64,000 nucleotides of DNA, from the NCBI RefSeq assembly GCF_001905735.1, contig NZ_LISW01000007.1:23600-87599 (forward strand), read 5' to 3'. Source of the stretch: Streptomyces sp. CB01249. Its GTDB lineage: Bacteria > Actinomycetota > Actinomycetes > Streptomycetales > Streptomycetaceae. How positions within the stretch are numbered: the first letter of the stretch is position 1; every line of letters starts with the position of its first letter. Both the position numbers and the translations under genes were made by a program. This document shows positions 42,046 to 51,211 of the stretch, one piece after another. The notes under the pieces are model-generated. The model was not told where the DNA came from. It did no database searches and worked only from the letters and a program-made list of their open reading frames with translations.

Positions 42046-42891
42046 CTACTCCACGAACAGCCCCCGCGCCGCCGCCCCCGCGTCGAACTCCTCCAGGCGG
42101 GCCTGGGCGTCGGGGAGGGCGTCGCACATGGCCTCCAGGAGGACCCGGCCCAGCAGCATCGGGGCGCAGGCGGTGTCGAAGGCGAGGCCGGTGCCGACGG
42201 CGGCCGGGATGAGCAGGTCGCTGTGGCGGGCCACCGGCGCGAACGCGGAGTCGGCCACCGACACCACCGTGAGCCCCCGGCCGCGCGCGTACGCCAGGGC
42301 GTCCACGACCTCGCGCGGGTGGCGGGGCAGCGCGAAGCAGATCAGCGCGGTCGCCCCGGCCCGCCGGGCGGCGTCGATCCGGTCGTGCAGCATGCTGCCG
42401 CCCTCGTCCAGCACCCGCACGTCCGGATGCACCTTCGCCGCGAAGTACCCGAACCCGCGCGCCTGCGAGGACGCCGCGCGCAGCCCGAGCACCGGCAGCG
42501 GACGGGAGGCGGCGAGCAGCCGGCCCGCCCGCTCGACGGGGCCCGGATCGGCGAGGAGTTCGGCCAGGTGCCGCAGGTTCTCGATCTCCCCGAGCACCGC
42601 CTGCTGGTACTCGTTGTACGTCTCGTCGCCCTCGCCCGCCTCCGCCCCGGCCGGGGCGACCTCGCGCAGGTGCTTGCGCAGCGCGGGGTAGCCGTCGAAG
42701 CCGAGGGCGACGGCGAACCGGGTGACGGAGGGCTGGCTGACCCCGGCCAGCTCGGCGAGCTCGACGCTGGAGAGGAACGGGGCGTCTCCGGCCCTGCGCA
42801 CCATCGAGTGCGCGATGCGCCGCTGCGTGGGCGTGAGCCGGCGCCCCTCGAACAGCTCCTGCAACCGCGCGGCCGGGCTGCTCCCGCTCAT
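42046..42891 (-). CDS. MurR/RpiR family transcriptional regulator
   Basis: 281 residues from ATG 42891 (GAGGGGACAGG ahead). N-terminal HTH_6 domain: LTPTQRRIAHSMVRRAGDAPFLSSVELAELAGVSQPSVTRFAVALGF (in part), followed by a SIS sugar-phosphate-binding domain (VLGLRAASSQARGFGYFAAKVH, ATALICFALPRHPREVVDALAYARGRG, VVSVADSAFAPVARHSDLLIPA). Usually controls sugar-phosphate or amino-sugar genes; the target here is not evident, though hut and roadblock operons are nearest. Confidence 0.9.
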   Translation of the reverse strand: MSGSSPAARLQELFEGRRLTPTQRRIAHSMVRRAGDAPFLSSVELAELAGVSQPSVTRFAVALGFDGYPALRKHLREVAPAGAEAGEGDETYNEYQQAVLGEIENLRHLAELLADPGPVERAGRLLAASRPLPVLGLRAASSQARGFGYFAAKVHPDVRVLDEGGSMLHDRIDAARRAGATALICFALPRHPREVVDALAYARGRGLTVVSVADSAFAPVARHSDLLIPAAVGTGLAFDTACAPMLLGRVLLEAMCDALPDAQARLEEFDAGAAARGLFVE

Positions 42892-43008
42892 CCTGTCCCC
42901 TCGGTAGATCCGCCGCGCCGCGGCCCGGCGCCGACGAATCCATTCAGCCAGCAAGGTGTCTGCATGTCCATATGCAGCCGGGCGGGTCAGCCGGACGAGC
43001 CGGACCGG

Positions 43009-43695
43009 TCAGCCGGCGGGCTTCCCCTGCAGCACCTCCTCGACCGACACCCAGGACTCCCACCGCCGGACGGTGACCCGGAGCGTCCGGCCGTCGTCCA
43101 CCGTGCCGGACCACACCGCGCCGCCCTCCTCCTTCTCCCGCGCGGTCGGCGTCGCGGAGTGCAGCCCGCACCGCGACATCGCCCCGCGCAGCGCCGTCAC
43201 CTGGGTCCGGGCGGTCGCTTCCGCGTCGTAGGCGATGACCCGGTGCTGGGCCAAGGCGTGGTCGCTGCCCGTGTAGAACACGGAGTACCGCTGCTGGCTC
43301 GGCTCGACCGCCGGGACGAAGGAGGCGGGGCAGGCGCCGTCGAGCCCCACCTGGGGCAGGGCGTCGCTGCTCGGTCCGGTGCCCTTCGGAAGGCTCGCGC
43401 TCTCCTTCCAGTGCCAGGTCGCGTACCCCGGGAGCTCGTCGGCCGGGCGCATCACCACCACCCCGTCCACCTTGAACGGGTTGGCCGTCGTGGTGGCGAC
43501 CGTCTGCCGGGCCTCGGGGCCGTCCGCCGGAAGGAGCAGGCCCCACGCCCCGGCCGCCGCCAGGACGACCGCGCCCGCCGCGCCGCCCCGGACCGCGCGG
43601 ACACGGGTGCGCCGCCGCTGCCCCCGGGCCCGGATGTCCCCGGCTTCGGGCAGCCGCAGGGCGACGTCCTCGATCAGGTCCTCGATCTCAGCCAT
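43009..43695 (-). CDS. membrane-anchored protein, likely anti-sigma partner
   Basis: 228 residues from ATG 43695, overlapping the sigma factor gene by 8 nt. A short cytoplasmic N-terminus (MAEIEDLIEDVALRLPEAGD) and basic stretch precede one membrane segment (GGAAGAVVLAAAGAWGLLL), then an extracytoplasmic domain with two or three Cys (GACPASF, SRCGLHSA). This layout and the overlap with a sigma gene fit an anti-sigma or sigma-accessory protein, but no zinc-binding anti-sigma motif is visible. Confidence 0.7.
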   Translation of the reverse strand: MAEIEDLIEDVALRLPEAGDIRARGQRRRTRVRAVRGGAAGAVVLAAAGAWGLLLPADGPEARQTVATTTANPFKVDGVVVMRPADELPGYATWHWKESASLPKGTGPSSDALPQVGLDGACPASFVPAVEPSQQRYSVFYTGSDHALAQHRVIAYDAEATARTQVTALRGAMSRCGLHSATPTAREKEEGGAVWSGTVDDGRTLRVTVRRWESWVSVEEVLQGKPAG

Positions 43696-44260
43696 GCCGC
43701 ACCCGCCCCTTCCGCTCCGTGGCATTCCGCTCCGCCGCCGCATTCCGTGTCACCTGGCGCCCCGTCACAGCCGGGGTGTCGGCCAGCCGTTCGCCGAGGA
43801 TCCGGCGGGCCCGGTGCAGCCGGGTCCGTACCGCGCCGTTCGACGCCCCCGTCTCCCGGGCCACCTCCTCCACGGGCAGGCCGAGCATGTGGTGCAGCAC
43901 CACCGCCTGCCGCTGGTCCCGGTTCAGCTCCTCCAGCGCGCCCATCAGCGCCACCCGGTCCTCGGTGAGCCCCGGCACGTCGGCGGGCACCCCGTGCCGG
44001 AAGTGCGCGCGCAATCTGCCGCGCGTCCGGCGCCAGGTGCTGATCGACAGCCGCACCGCCACGGTCCGCACCCACGGGAGCGGGTCACCGGAGGCGGACA
44101 CCTTGTCCCACCGCTGCCAGGCCCGCACATACGCCTCCTGCACCGCGTCCTCCGCCTCCCCCAGGTCGCCCGTCATCGCGTACACCGTGGCGACCAGGCG
44201 TTTGGCGGTCGCCGCGTAGAACGCGTCGAACGCCTCCACTTCCTCACTGCCTGCCGTCAT
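43688..44260 (-). CDS. SigE-family (ECF) RNA polymerase sigma factor
   Basis: 190 residues from ATG 44260. Region 2: FDAFYAATAKRLVATVYAMTGDLGEAEDAVQEAYVRAWQRW; region 4: LEELNRDQRQAVVLHHMLGLPVEEVARETGASNGAVRTRLHRARR (both quoted in part). Actinobacterial SigE/SigL-like ECF subgroup. The C-terminal tail after region 4 is basic. Transcribed with the membrane partner; divergent from the gene at 44461. Confidence 0.9.
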   Translation of the reverse strand: MTAGSEEVEAFDAFYAATAKRLVATVYAMTGDLGEAEDAVQEAYVRAWQRWDKVSASGDPLPWVRTVAVRLSISTWRRTRGRLRAHFRHGVPADVPGLTEDRVALMGALEELNRDQRQAVVLHHMLGLPVEEVARETGASNGAVRTRLHRARRILGERLADTPAVTGRQVTRNAAAERNATERKGRVRHG

Positions 44261-44460
44261 GGCCCCCCGTCCGTCTTCCTCGCCCTGCCCGAGCACTGCC
44301 TTGCCGTTGCCGCTGTTTGTTGCCTCTGTCCAGTTACACGCCCGGGCGGCGGCGGATGTTACCGACGACTTTCACGCATCCCGGAGGACCCCGGAACAGC
44401 CCCGAAACCGGGGGGCTAGCCCCACTGTCCGGGCGGCCTCGGCTCCGTACCGTAAGAACC

Positions 44461-44886
44461 ATGGACGCACCCGACACCGAGCTCGACAGGGAGCTCAAGG
44501 CGACTTTGCAGGCCCGCAGCGAGCTGGGGGCCGACTACGACTCCGCGCTCGTCGAGTCGTTCCTGGAGAAGGTGGAGCAGCGGCTCGACGCCACGCTCGA
44601 CCGCAGGGTCCGGCGACATCTCGCCGAGGAACGGACCGCCGTCGCGCGGGGCGCGCGCACCCCGGAGCGCCCGCCCGGGAACTTCGGCGAGCGCTACGGC
44701 TTCGGCATCGTCTCGCTGGTCCTGGCCGTGCCGCTGTCCGCGATCGGCGCCGCGAACGCGGGCATCGGCGGGCTCGTCGTGGCCTGGCTCGGGATCGTCG
44801 GCGTCAACGCCTTCCAGGCCGGCCACGGCAGGCGGCTGTTCCGGAGCCGCGAGGAGCGGCGGACGGCCTCCGACTGGGAGGACTGA
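44461..44886 (+). CDS. hypothetical membrane protein
   Basis: 141 residues from ATG 44461. An acidic and charged cytoplasmic N-terminal half (DAPDTELDRELKATLQARSE, FLEKVEQRLDATLDRRVRRHLAEER) that may form a coiled coil is followed by two membrane segments (GIVSLVLAVPLSAIGAANAG and GLVVAWLGIVGVNAF) and a basic tail. Common in Streptomyces; function unknown. Divergent from the ECF sigma gene and possibly its target. Confidence 0.72.
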   Translation: MDAPDTELDRELKATLQARSELGADYDSALVESFLEKVEQRLDATLDRRVRRHLAEERTAVARGARTPERPPGNFGERYGFGIVSLVLAVPLSAIGAANAGIGGLVVAWLGIVGVNAFQAGHGRRLFRSREERRTASDWED

Positions 44887-44889
44887 GCC

Positions 44890-45651
44890 TCACACCTGAC
44901 GGGTCGGCAGCACGACCAGTTGGCGCAGGTTGATGTGGCGGGCGCGGCTCGTGGTGTACGCGATGAGGTCGGCGATCTCCTCGGAGGAGAGGCCGCCCAG
45001 CGCGTCGAACATGCCGTCCAGCTGGCCGCTGAGCTCCGCGTTGTCGACGTGCCCGGCCAGCTCCGAGTCGGTGAGGCCCGGTTCGATGTTGGTGACGCGG
45101 ACGTCGCGCGGGCCGAGTTCGGTACGCAGCGACGCCGACAGGTAGGTGAGCGCGGCCTTCGTGGCGCCGTAGACCGCGTAGTTGGGGAACGCGATGTGCG
45201 CGCCGATCGAGGAGATGTTGACCAGGTCGGCGGTGCGGCCCCCGGCGGCGGCCGTCACCAGGTCCGCGGTGAAGGCCCGGATGACGCGCAGCGCACCGGC
45301 CACATTGGTGTCGAGCATGCGCTGCCACTCGTCCACGCGCCCCGCGTCCACCGGGTTCGGCAGCATCACCCCGGCCGCGTTGACGACCAGGTCCACCGGG
45401 CCGAACGCGGCGTGCACCCGGTCCGCCGCCGCGTCCACGGACGCCTGGTCGGTGACGTCGGCGGCGACGGCGAGCGCCTGACCGCCGTCCGCGGAGATCT
45501 TCGCGGCCAGCTCTTCCAGCCGCTCCGCGCGGCGGGCCAGCAGCGCCACCCGTACGCCCTGCGCGGCGAGCAGCCGGGCGGTGGCCGCGCCCATGCCGCT
45601 GGCGGCTCCGGTGATGACGGCGGTGCGGTCGGCGAGGGTCTCGTACTGCAT
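44890..45651 (-). CDS. SDR family oxidoreductase
   Basis: 253 residues from ATG 45651. Classical short-chain dehydrogenase: TAVITGAASGMGAATARLLA (cofactor loop TGxxxGxG), NAAG in VVNAAGVMLPNP, catalytic Ser in INISS-like LVNISSIGAHIAFPNYAVYGATKAAL with Tyr and Lys (YxxxK). Preference for NADP(H) is likely from the Arg pair after strand 2 (LARRAERLEE). Substrate unknown. Divergent from an XRE regulator, a common regulator-target arrangement. Confidence 0.93.
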   Translation of the reverse strand: MQYETLADRTAVITGAASGMGAATARLLAAQGVRVALLARRAERLEELAAKISADGGQALAVAADVTDQASVDAAADRVHAAFGPVDLVVNAAGVMLPNPVDAGRVDEWQRMLDTNVAGALRVIRAFTADLVTAAAGGRTADLVNISSIGAHIAFPNYAVYGATKAALTYLSASLRTELGPRDVRVTNIEPGLTDSELAGHVDNAELSGQLDGMFDALGGLSSEEIADLIAYTTSRARHINLRQLVVLPTRQV

Positions 45652-45783
45652 GGGGTGCTCCCTGGTGTGGTGTTCGGGTCCGGGCACCACACTGCGCCGG
45701 GCCGGTCCTTCCACCCAGGGATGCGTTGTTCCTGGGTCTGCCAGTACCAGGCTGGGCGGAAACCGTTCTCCTACGATCGGGCC

Positions 45784-46629
45784 ATGGACGGCGAACTCGG
45801 TGACTTCCTGCGCTCACGGCGTGCCCGCATCAGCCCGGAGGACGTGGGGCTCAACTCGTACGGCCGCAGGCGGGTGCCCGGGCTGCGGCGCGAGGAGGTG
45901 GCGCAGCTCGCCGGGGTGAGCGTCGACTACTACATCCGGCTGGAGCAGGGGCGCGGGCCCAGCGTCTCGGACGCGGTGCTCGACGCGATAGCCCGGGTGC
46001 TCCGGCTCGATGAGACGGAGCACGCGTATCTGCGGACGGTGGCGCGCCCCAAGGCCCGTAAGGCACCGGCCTCTTCGGCCCGCCGGGTGCGCCCGGGGCT
46101 GCGGCTGCTGCTCGACATGTTCGACCGGGCGCCCGCCTTCGTGCTGGGCCGCCGGATGGACGTGCTGGCGTGGAACGCGCTGGGGGACGCCCTCTCCGGC
46201 TTCTCCCGGATGTCCGCCGCCGAGCGGAACATGCCGCGTCAGGCGTTCCTGGCCCCGGGGGCGCGGGAGCTGTACCCGGACTGGCCGGCGGTGGCGGCGG
46301 AGACGGTCGCCCATCTGCGGCTGGACGCGGGGCTGCACCCGGACGACAAGGAGCTCGCGGCACTGGTCGGCGAGTTGTCGCTGAAGAGCGAGGACTTCCG
46401 GCGTTTGTGGGCGGACCATCAGGTGAAGGCGAAGACGTACGGCGTGAAGCGGATGGCCCACCCGTTGGTGGGCGCGCTGACGCTGCCGTACGAGACGCTG
46501 GCGGTCCCCGGTGAGCCGGACCTCTCGCTGGTCGTCTACACCCCGGAGCCCGGTTCGGAGACCGCCGAGCGCATCGCGCTGCTGGGGAGCTGGGCCGCCG
46601 GGGAGAACGCGCCGGGGCTGCGCGCGTAG
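45784..46629 (+). CDS. XRE regulator with MmyB-like ligand-binding domain
   Basis: 281 residues from ATG 45784. HTH at about 5-70: LGDFLRSRRARISPEDVG, RRVPGLRREEVAQLAGVSVDYYIRLEQGRGPSVSDAVLDAIARVLRL (in part). The C-terminal half has the MmyB-like domain: PAFVLGRRMDVLAWNALGDALSGF, LRLDAGLHPDDKELAALVGELS and VKRMAHPLVGALTLPYETL, a PAS-like pocket that binds fatty-acid-like ligands in a relative. Likely represses the divergent SDR gene. Its 3' end seeds the tandem repeat that follows. Confidence 0.92.
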   Translation: MDGELGDFLRSRRARISPEDVGLNSYGRRRVPGLRREEVAQLAGVSVDYYIRLEQGRGPSVSDAVLDAIARVLRLDETEHAYLRTVARPKARKAPASSARRVRPGLRLLLDMFDRAPAFVLGRRMDVLAWNALGDALSGFSRMSAAERNMPRQAFLAPGARELYPDWPAVAAETVAHLRLDAGLHPDDKELAALVGELSLKSEDFRRLWADHQVKAKTYGVKRMAHPLVGALTLPYETLAVPGEPDLSLVVYTPEPGSETAERIALLGSWAAGENAPGLRA

Positions 46630-46728
46630 GTACTGAGGGAAGCGCGCCGGAGCTGCGGCGCCTAGGTACTGAGGCGCGCCGGAGCTGCGGCGCCTAGGTA
46701 CTGAGGCGCGCCGGAGCTGCGCGCGTAG
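46609..46728. repeat. 32-bp tandem repeats derived from the XRE gene 3' end
   Basis: Two exact 32-bp copies (46642-46673 and 46674-46705; unit starts GCGCGCCGGAGCTGCGGCGC and ends TAGGTACTGAG) are followed by a partial copy (46706-46728) and preceded by a diverged copy that is the end of the XRE coding sequence (46609-46637). Each unit contains palindromes GGCGCC, CCTAGG and GGCGCGCC. It looks like a recent duplication of the gene's terminal codons and stop. Confidence 0.8.
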
Positions 46729-46736
46729 AACGGTAG

Positions 46737-46795
46737 TCGCGGGGACCGCCGCACCCCTGGTTGCCCAGGGGCCGGGACGACAGCGGTCCCCGCGA
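46737..46795. terminator. nested perfect hairpins between convergent genes
   Basis: An outer 13-bp stem (46737-46749 with 46783-46795) encloses a perfect 7-bp stem CCCCTGG/CCAGGGG (46754-46760, 46765-46771; loop TTGC). Sits between the XRE gene and cystathionine beta-synthase. The rest of the 366-nt gap (46796-46995) shows no gene. Confidence 0.75.
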
Positions 46796-46995
46796 GGGAC
46801 GCGGTCCGGGTCAGGGCCGGATGACGCGTCCGGGCGACGGTGGAGGTCCGGGAGCCGCTCCGTAGTCCGTTGTCGCCGTTCCGGTGCCGGCGGGTTTCCC
46901 TGCCGACATCCACCAATGTGCCGGAGCCGTGTTAAGCGGGTGCTGCGCCCACGTGACACGCACGTACCGTTTTCGCGAAGGGCGCGGCCACCCGG

Positions 46996-48402
46996 CTACT
47001 TGGCGGCGGCCGGGGCGTCCTTCGCCAGGTACGCCAGCAGGTCCTGGCGGCTGACGACGCCCTTCGGCTTGCCCTCCACCAGCACGATCGCCGCGTCCGC
47101 CGCGCCGGTGCCGCCGAGCACCGCCATCAGGTCCTCGACCGGCTCGCCGGAGCCGACCTGCGGCAGCGGCGGCGACATGTGCTTCTCCAGCGGGTCGCTG
47201 AGCGACGCGCGCTGGGCGAACAGGGCGTTCAGCAGCTCGCGCTCCACGACCGAGCCGATGACCTCGGCGGCCATGACGTCCGGGTGGCCCGCGCCGGGCT
47301 TCACGATCGGCATCTGCGAGACGCCGTACTCGCGCAGCACGTCGATCGCCTCGCCGACCGTCTCCTCCGGGTGCATGTGGACGAGGGTGGGGATCGGCCC
47401 CTCCTTGTGGTTCAGGACGTCCGCGACCCGCGCCGAGGGGCCGCTGTCCTCCAGGAAGCCGTAGTCCGCCATCCACTCGTCGTTGAAGATCTTCGACAGG
47501 TAGCCGCGCCCGCTGTCCGGGAGCAGGACGACGACCACGTCCTCGGGACCGAGCCGCTTCGCGACCTCCAGGGCCCCCACGACCGCCATGCCGCAGGAGC
47601 CGCCGACGAGCAGCCCCTCCTCCTTGGCGAGCCGGCGGGTCATCTGGAAGGAGTCCTTGTCGGACACGGCGACGATCTCGTCGGTGACCGTCCGGTCGTA
47701 GGCGGAGGGCCAGAAGTCCTCGCCGACGCCCTCCACGAGGTACGGCCGGCCGGAACCGCCGGAGTAGACCGAGCCCTCCGGGTCGGCGCCGACGACCTGG
47801 ACCCTGCCGCCGCTGGCCTCCTTGAGATAGCGGCCGGTGCCGCTGATCGTGCCGCCGGTCCCGACGCCCGCCACGAAGTGGGTGATCTTCCCCTCCGTCT
47901 GCTCCCACAGCTCGGGACCGGTGGTCTCGTAGTGCGAACGCGGGTTGTTCGGGTTGGAGTACTGGTCGGGCTTCCAGGCGCCCGGCGTCTCACGGACCAG
48001 CCGGTCGGAGACGTTGTAGTACGAGTCGGGGTGCTCGGGGTCGACCGCCGTGGGGCAGACGACGACCTCGGCTCCATAGGCGCGCAGGACGTTGATCTTG
48101 TCCGTGGACACCTTGTCCGGGCAGACGAAGACGCACTTGTAGCCCTTCTGCTGCGCGACGATCGCCAGGCCCACGCCCGTGTTGCCGCTCGTCGGCTCGA
48201 CGATCGTGCCGCCGGGCTTCAGCTCGCCGCTCTGTTCGGCGGCCTCGATCATGCGCAGGGCGATGCGGTCCTTGACCGACCCGCCGGGATTGAAGTACTC
48301 GACCTTGGCCAGGACCGTCGCCTGGATGCCGGCCGTGACACTGCGCAGCCTCACCAGCGGGGTATTGCCTACGAGACTGATCATCGAATCGTGGAATTGC
48401 AC
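46996..48402 (-). CDS. cystathionine beta-synthase
   Basis: 468 residues from GTG 48402 (GGAG 6 nt ahead). PLP fold II domain: MISLVGNTPLVRLRSVTAG, PLP Lys44 in NPGGSVKDRIALRMIE, PTSGNTGVGLAIVAQQKGY, GVGTGGTISGTGRYLKE. Two C-terminal CBS domains (VADVLNHKEGPIPTLVHMHPEETVGEAI and LEKHMSPPLPQVGSGEPVEDLM, in part) distinguish it from cysteine synthases. Condenses serine and homocysteine to cystathionine; CBS domains probably sense an adenosyl ligand. No N-terminal heme domain, as usual in bacteria. Confidence 0.94.
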   Translation of the reverse strand: MQFHDSMISLVGNTPLVRLRSVTAGIQATVLAKVEYFNPGGSVKDRIALRMIEAAEQSGELKPGGTIVEPTSGNTGVGLAIVAQQKGYKCVFVCPDKVSTDKINVLRAYGAEVVVCPTAVDPEHPDSYYNVSDRLVRETPGAWKPDQYSNPNNPRSHYETTGPELWEQTEGKITHFVAGVGTGGTISGTGRYLKEASGGRVQVVGADPEGSVYSGGSGRPYLVEGVGEDFWPSAYDRTVTDEIVAVSDKDSFQMTRRLAKEEGLLVGGSCGMAVVGALEVAKRLGPEDVVVVLLPDSGRGYLSKIFNDEWMADYGFLEDSGPSARVADVLNHKEGPIPTLVHMHPEETVGEAIDVLREYGVSQMPIVKPGAGHPDVMAAEVIGSVVERELLNALFAQRASLSDPLEKHMSPPLPQVGSGEPVEDLMAVLGGTGAADAAIVLVEGKPKGVVSRQDLLAYLAKDAPAAAK

Positions 48403-48551
48403 CGTGTACTCCGGGGTCTCCGAGATGGTCCGGCAAGCGTATGCGTACGGGGACGGGATTGGGCTGCGCGATTGAACGACGGGCGGTAGCGGGCAGGTAG
48501 CTGTGTGTACGGCTCTACTGCGGTACGTGGGACGAGGAGGTGGACCGGACT

Positions 48552-49598
48552 GTGTCGACGGCGAGAGTGGCACGGCGGATCGCGGCGGGCGCGGCCTACG
48601 GCGGGGGCAGCATCGGGCTGCTGGGCGCCGCGGCGGTGGGCGTCCTGCTGGCGGAGGTCCAGCTGGCGAAGCGGCAGGTGGGCGGGGGTACCGCCCCGGT
48701 CCCGCCGAGTGCGGACGGACGGTACGGAGTGGCGTTCACGGGCCCCGCGGAGCCCTTGCGCCTCGGGCTGCTCGGGGACTCCACGGCGGCCGGGCAGGGG
48801 GTGCGGCGGGCCGGGCAGACCCCGGGGGCGCTGCTGGCCTCGGGGCTCGCGGCGGTGTCCGAGCGGCCTGTGGACCTGCGCAACGTCGCGCTCCCGGGGG
48901 CCCGGTCGGACGATCTGGAGCGGCAGGTCTCGCTGCTGCTCGCGGACCCGGCGCGGACGCCGGACGTGTGCGTGATCATGATCGGGGCGAACGACGTGAC
49001 GCACCGGATGCCCGCGACCCAGTCGGTGCGCTGTCTGACGACGGCGGTGCGCAGGCTGCGGACGGCCGGGGCGGAGGTCGTCGTCGGGACCTGTCCGGAC
49101 CTGGGGACGATCGAGCCGGTGTACCAGCCGCTGCGCTGGCTGGCCCGGCGGGTGAGCCGGCAGCTGGCGGCGGCGCAGACGATCGGCACGGTGGAGCAGG
49201 GCGGGCGCACCGTGTCGCTGGGCGACCTGCTCGGCCCGGAGTTCGAGGAGAACCCGCGGGAGCTGTTCGGCCCGGACAACTACCACCCGTCGGCCGAGGG
49301 GTACGCGACCGCGTCCATGGCGGTGCTGCCGACGCTGTGCGCGGTGCTCGGCCTGTGGCCGGAGTCGGACCGGCTGGACGGCGCACGGCGCGAGGACATG
49401 CTGCCGGTGGCCAAGGCGGCCTCCCAGGCGGCCAAGGAGGCCGGAACGGAGGTCACGGGGGCCCGGGCGCCCTGGGCCCTGCTCAAGCACCGCAGGCGGC
49501 GGCGTCTGCCCGCCGCCACGGAGCCGCATCCGCATCCGCACCCGGAGCCCGGGGGATCGACGCGGGTGGACCGCCACAGCGGCGAACCGAGCCGTTGA
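48552..49598 (+). CDS. SGNH/GDSL hydrolase family lipase/esterase
   Basis: 348 residues from GTG 48552, spaced 11 nt from AGGAGG; GTG 48540 is too close to that site. An N-terminal hydrophobic stretch (GGGSIGLLGAAAVGVLLAEV) can act as signal or anchor. SGNH blocks are complete: LGLLGDSTAAGQG (Ser), the Gly in NVALPGARSDDL, GANDVTHR (Asn) and DNYHPSAEGYATAS (Asp/His). The C-terminal 70 residues are low-complexity and basic. Likely membrane-bound or exported esterase; substrate unknown. Confidence 0.9.
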   Translation: MSTARVARRIAAGAAYGGGSIGLLGAAAVGVLLAEVQLAKRQVGGGTAPVPPSADGRYGVAFTGPAEPLRLGLLGDSTAAGQGVRRAGQTPGALLASGLAAVSERPVDLRNVALPGARSDDLERQVSLLLADPARTPDVCVIMIGANDVTHRMPATQSVRCLTTAVRRLRTAGAEVVVGTCPDLGTIEPVYQPLRWLARRVSRQLAAAQTIGTVEQGGRTVSLGDLLGPEFEENPRELFGPDNYHPSAEGYATASMAVLPTLCAVLGLWPESDRLDGARREDMLPVAKAASQAAKEAGTEVTGARAPWALLKHRRRRRLPAATEPHPHPHPEPGGSTRVDRHSGEPSR

Positions 49599-49754
49599 CT
49601 GAGCGCTCGCTTAGAAAAGAGGCCCGCATCACATGCCGGGTCGGGTGACCCGGGCGCTACGTCCGGGTAATTTCCAGAGCAGTCGTGCCGTACCGCCGGG
49701 TCTGCCGGATCCCTCAGGCAGCCTGTCCGCCCTCAGCCCCCATGGAGCCGCGTG

Positions 49755-50975
49755 ATGCCCGAAGCCGTGATCGTCTCTGCCGCCCGTTCGCCCATCGGCC
49801 GGGCCTTCAAGGGCTCGCTCAAGGACCTGCGCGCGGACGACCTGACCGCGACGATCATCCAGACCGCGCTGGCCAAGGTCCCCGAGCTGGACCCGAAGGA
49901 CATCGACGACCTGATGCTCGGCTGCGGTCTGCCCGGCGGCGAGCAGGGCAACAACCTGGGCCGCATCATCGCCGTGCAGATGGGGATGGACCACCTTCCC
50001 GGCTGTACGGTCACCCGCTACTGCTCGTCCTCGCTGCAGACCAGCCGCATGGCCCTGCACGCCATCAAGGCCGGCGAGGGCGACGTCTTCATCTCGGCCG
50101 GTGTCGAGATGGTGTCCCGCTTCGCCAAGGGCAACTCGGACAGCCTGCCGGACACGCACAACCCGCTCTTCGCGGACGCCGAGGCCCGTACCGCGGCCCG
50201 CGCCGAGGAGTCCGGTGCGAGCTGGCACGACCCGCGCGAGGACGGCCTGGTCCCGGACGCCTATATCTCGATGGGCCAGACCGCGGAGAACCTGGCGCGG
50301 CTGAAGGGCGTGACGCGTCAGGACATGGACGAGTTCGGCGTACGGTCGCAGAACCTCGCCGAGGAGGCCCTGAAGAACGGCTTCTGGGAGCGCGAGATCA
50401 CCCCGGTGACCACGCCGGACGGCACCGTCGTGTCCAAGGACGACGGGCCGCGCGCGGGCGTCACGCTGGAGGGCGTCCAGGGCCTGAAGCCGGTCTTCCG
50501 CCCGGACGGCCTGGTCACGGCGGGCAACTGCTGCCCGCTCAACGACGGCGCCGCCGCGCTCGTGATCATGTCCGACACCAAGGCGCGCGAGCTGGGCCTG
50601 ACCCCGCTGGCCCGCATCGTCTCCACCGGCGTCTCCGGCCTCTCCCCCGAGATCATGGGCTACGGTCCCGTCGAGGCCAGCAAGCAGGCGCTGAAGCGCG
50701 CCGGGCTGACCGTCGGCGACATCGACCTCGCCGAGATCAACGAGGCGTTCGCCGCCCAGGTCATCCCGTCCTACCGCGACCTCGGTCTGCCGCTGGAGAA
50801 GGTCAACGTCAACGGTGGCGCCATCGCCGTCGGCCACCCCTTCGGCATGACCGGCGCGCGGATCACCGGCACGCTGATCAACAGCCTCCAGTTCCACGAC
50901 AAGCAGTTCGGTCTGGAGACGATGTGCGTCGGCGGCGGCCAGGGCATGGCCATGGTCATCGAGCGTCTGAGCTGA
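49755..50975 (+). CDS. acetyl-CoA C-acetyltransferase (thiolase)
   Basis: 406 residues from ATG 49755, with GGAG 7 nt upstream. Nucleophile Cys90 in TRYCSSSLQTSRMALHAIK, second-domain IDLAEINEAFAAQVIPS, NVNGGAIAVGHPFGMTGAR (catalytic His) and MCVGGGQGMAMVIERL (second Cys). Makes acetoacetyl-CoA, or cleaves 3-ketoacyl-CoA in beta-oxidation; direction cannot be told from sequence. No partner beta-oxidation gene is adjacent. Ends in a 12-bp terminator. Confidence 0.95.
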   Translation: MPEAVIVSAARSPIGRAFKGSLKDLRADDLTATIIQTALAKVPELDPKDIDDLMLGCGLPGGEQGNNLGRIIAVQMGMDHLPGCTVTRYCSSSLQTSRMALHAIKAGEGDVFISAGVEMVSRFAKGNSDSLPDTHNPLFADAEARTAARAEESGASWHDPREDGLVPDAYISMGQTAENLARLKGVTRQDMDEFGVRSQNLAEEALKNGFWEREITPVTTPDGTVVSKDDGPRAGVTLEGVQGLKPVFRPDGLVTAGNCCPLNDGAAALVIMSDTKARELGLTPLARIVSTGVSGLSPEIMGYGPVEASKQALKRAGLTVGDIDLAEINEAFAAQVIPSYRDLGLPLEKVNVNGGAIAVGHPFGMTGARITGTLINSLQFHDKQFGLETMCVGGGQGMAMVIERLS

Positions 50976-51027
50976 TCAGAACGGGTTTCGGGGCCCTGCG
51001 GGCCACCGAGCCCCGACCGTGACCGAA

Positions 51028-51062
51028 TCTCCCCCAGGATGTGATCTATCTCCTGGGGGAGA
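51028..51062 (+). terminator. terminator hairpin after thiolase
   Basis: TCTCCCCCAGGA (51028-51039) pairs perfectly with TCCTGGGGGAGA (51051-51062) across an 11-nt loop, about 50 nt after the stop. Confidence 0.85.
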
Positions 51063-51211
51063 GTCGTTTGCGCAGGTCACACCTACAACAGCGGTTTACA
51101 CAGGGCCCAAAGTCCTGTCCATTTCGTGACGTAATGCACTGACACATGGTGCCGTCAGGGCACAAGCTGATGTAGGAAGTCGGGGGATCGATTGAAACCG
51201 GGAGTATGTCA

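Noticed and set aside
46609..46728. CRISPR array.
   Set aside because: Units are directly adjacent without unique spacers, few in number, and derive from the neighbouring gene; no cas genes are present.
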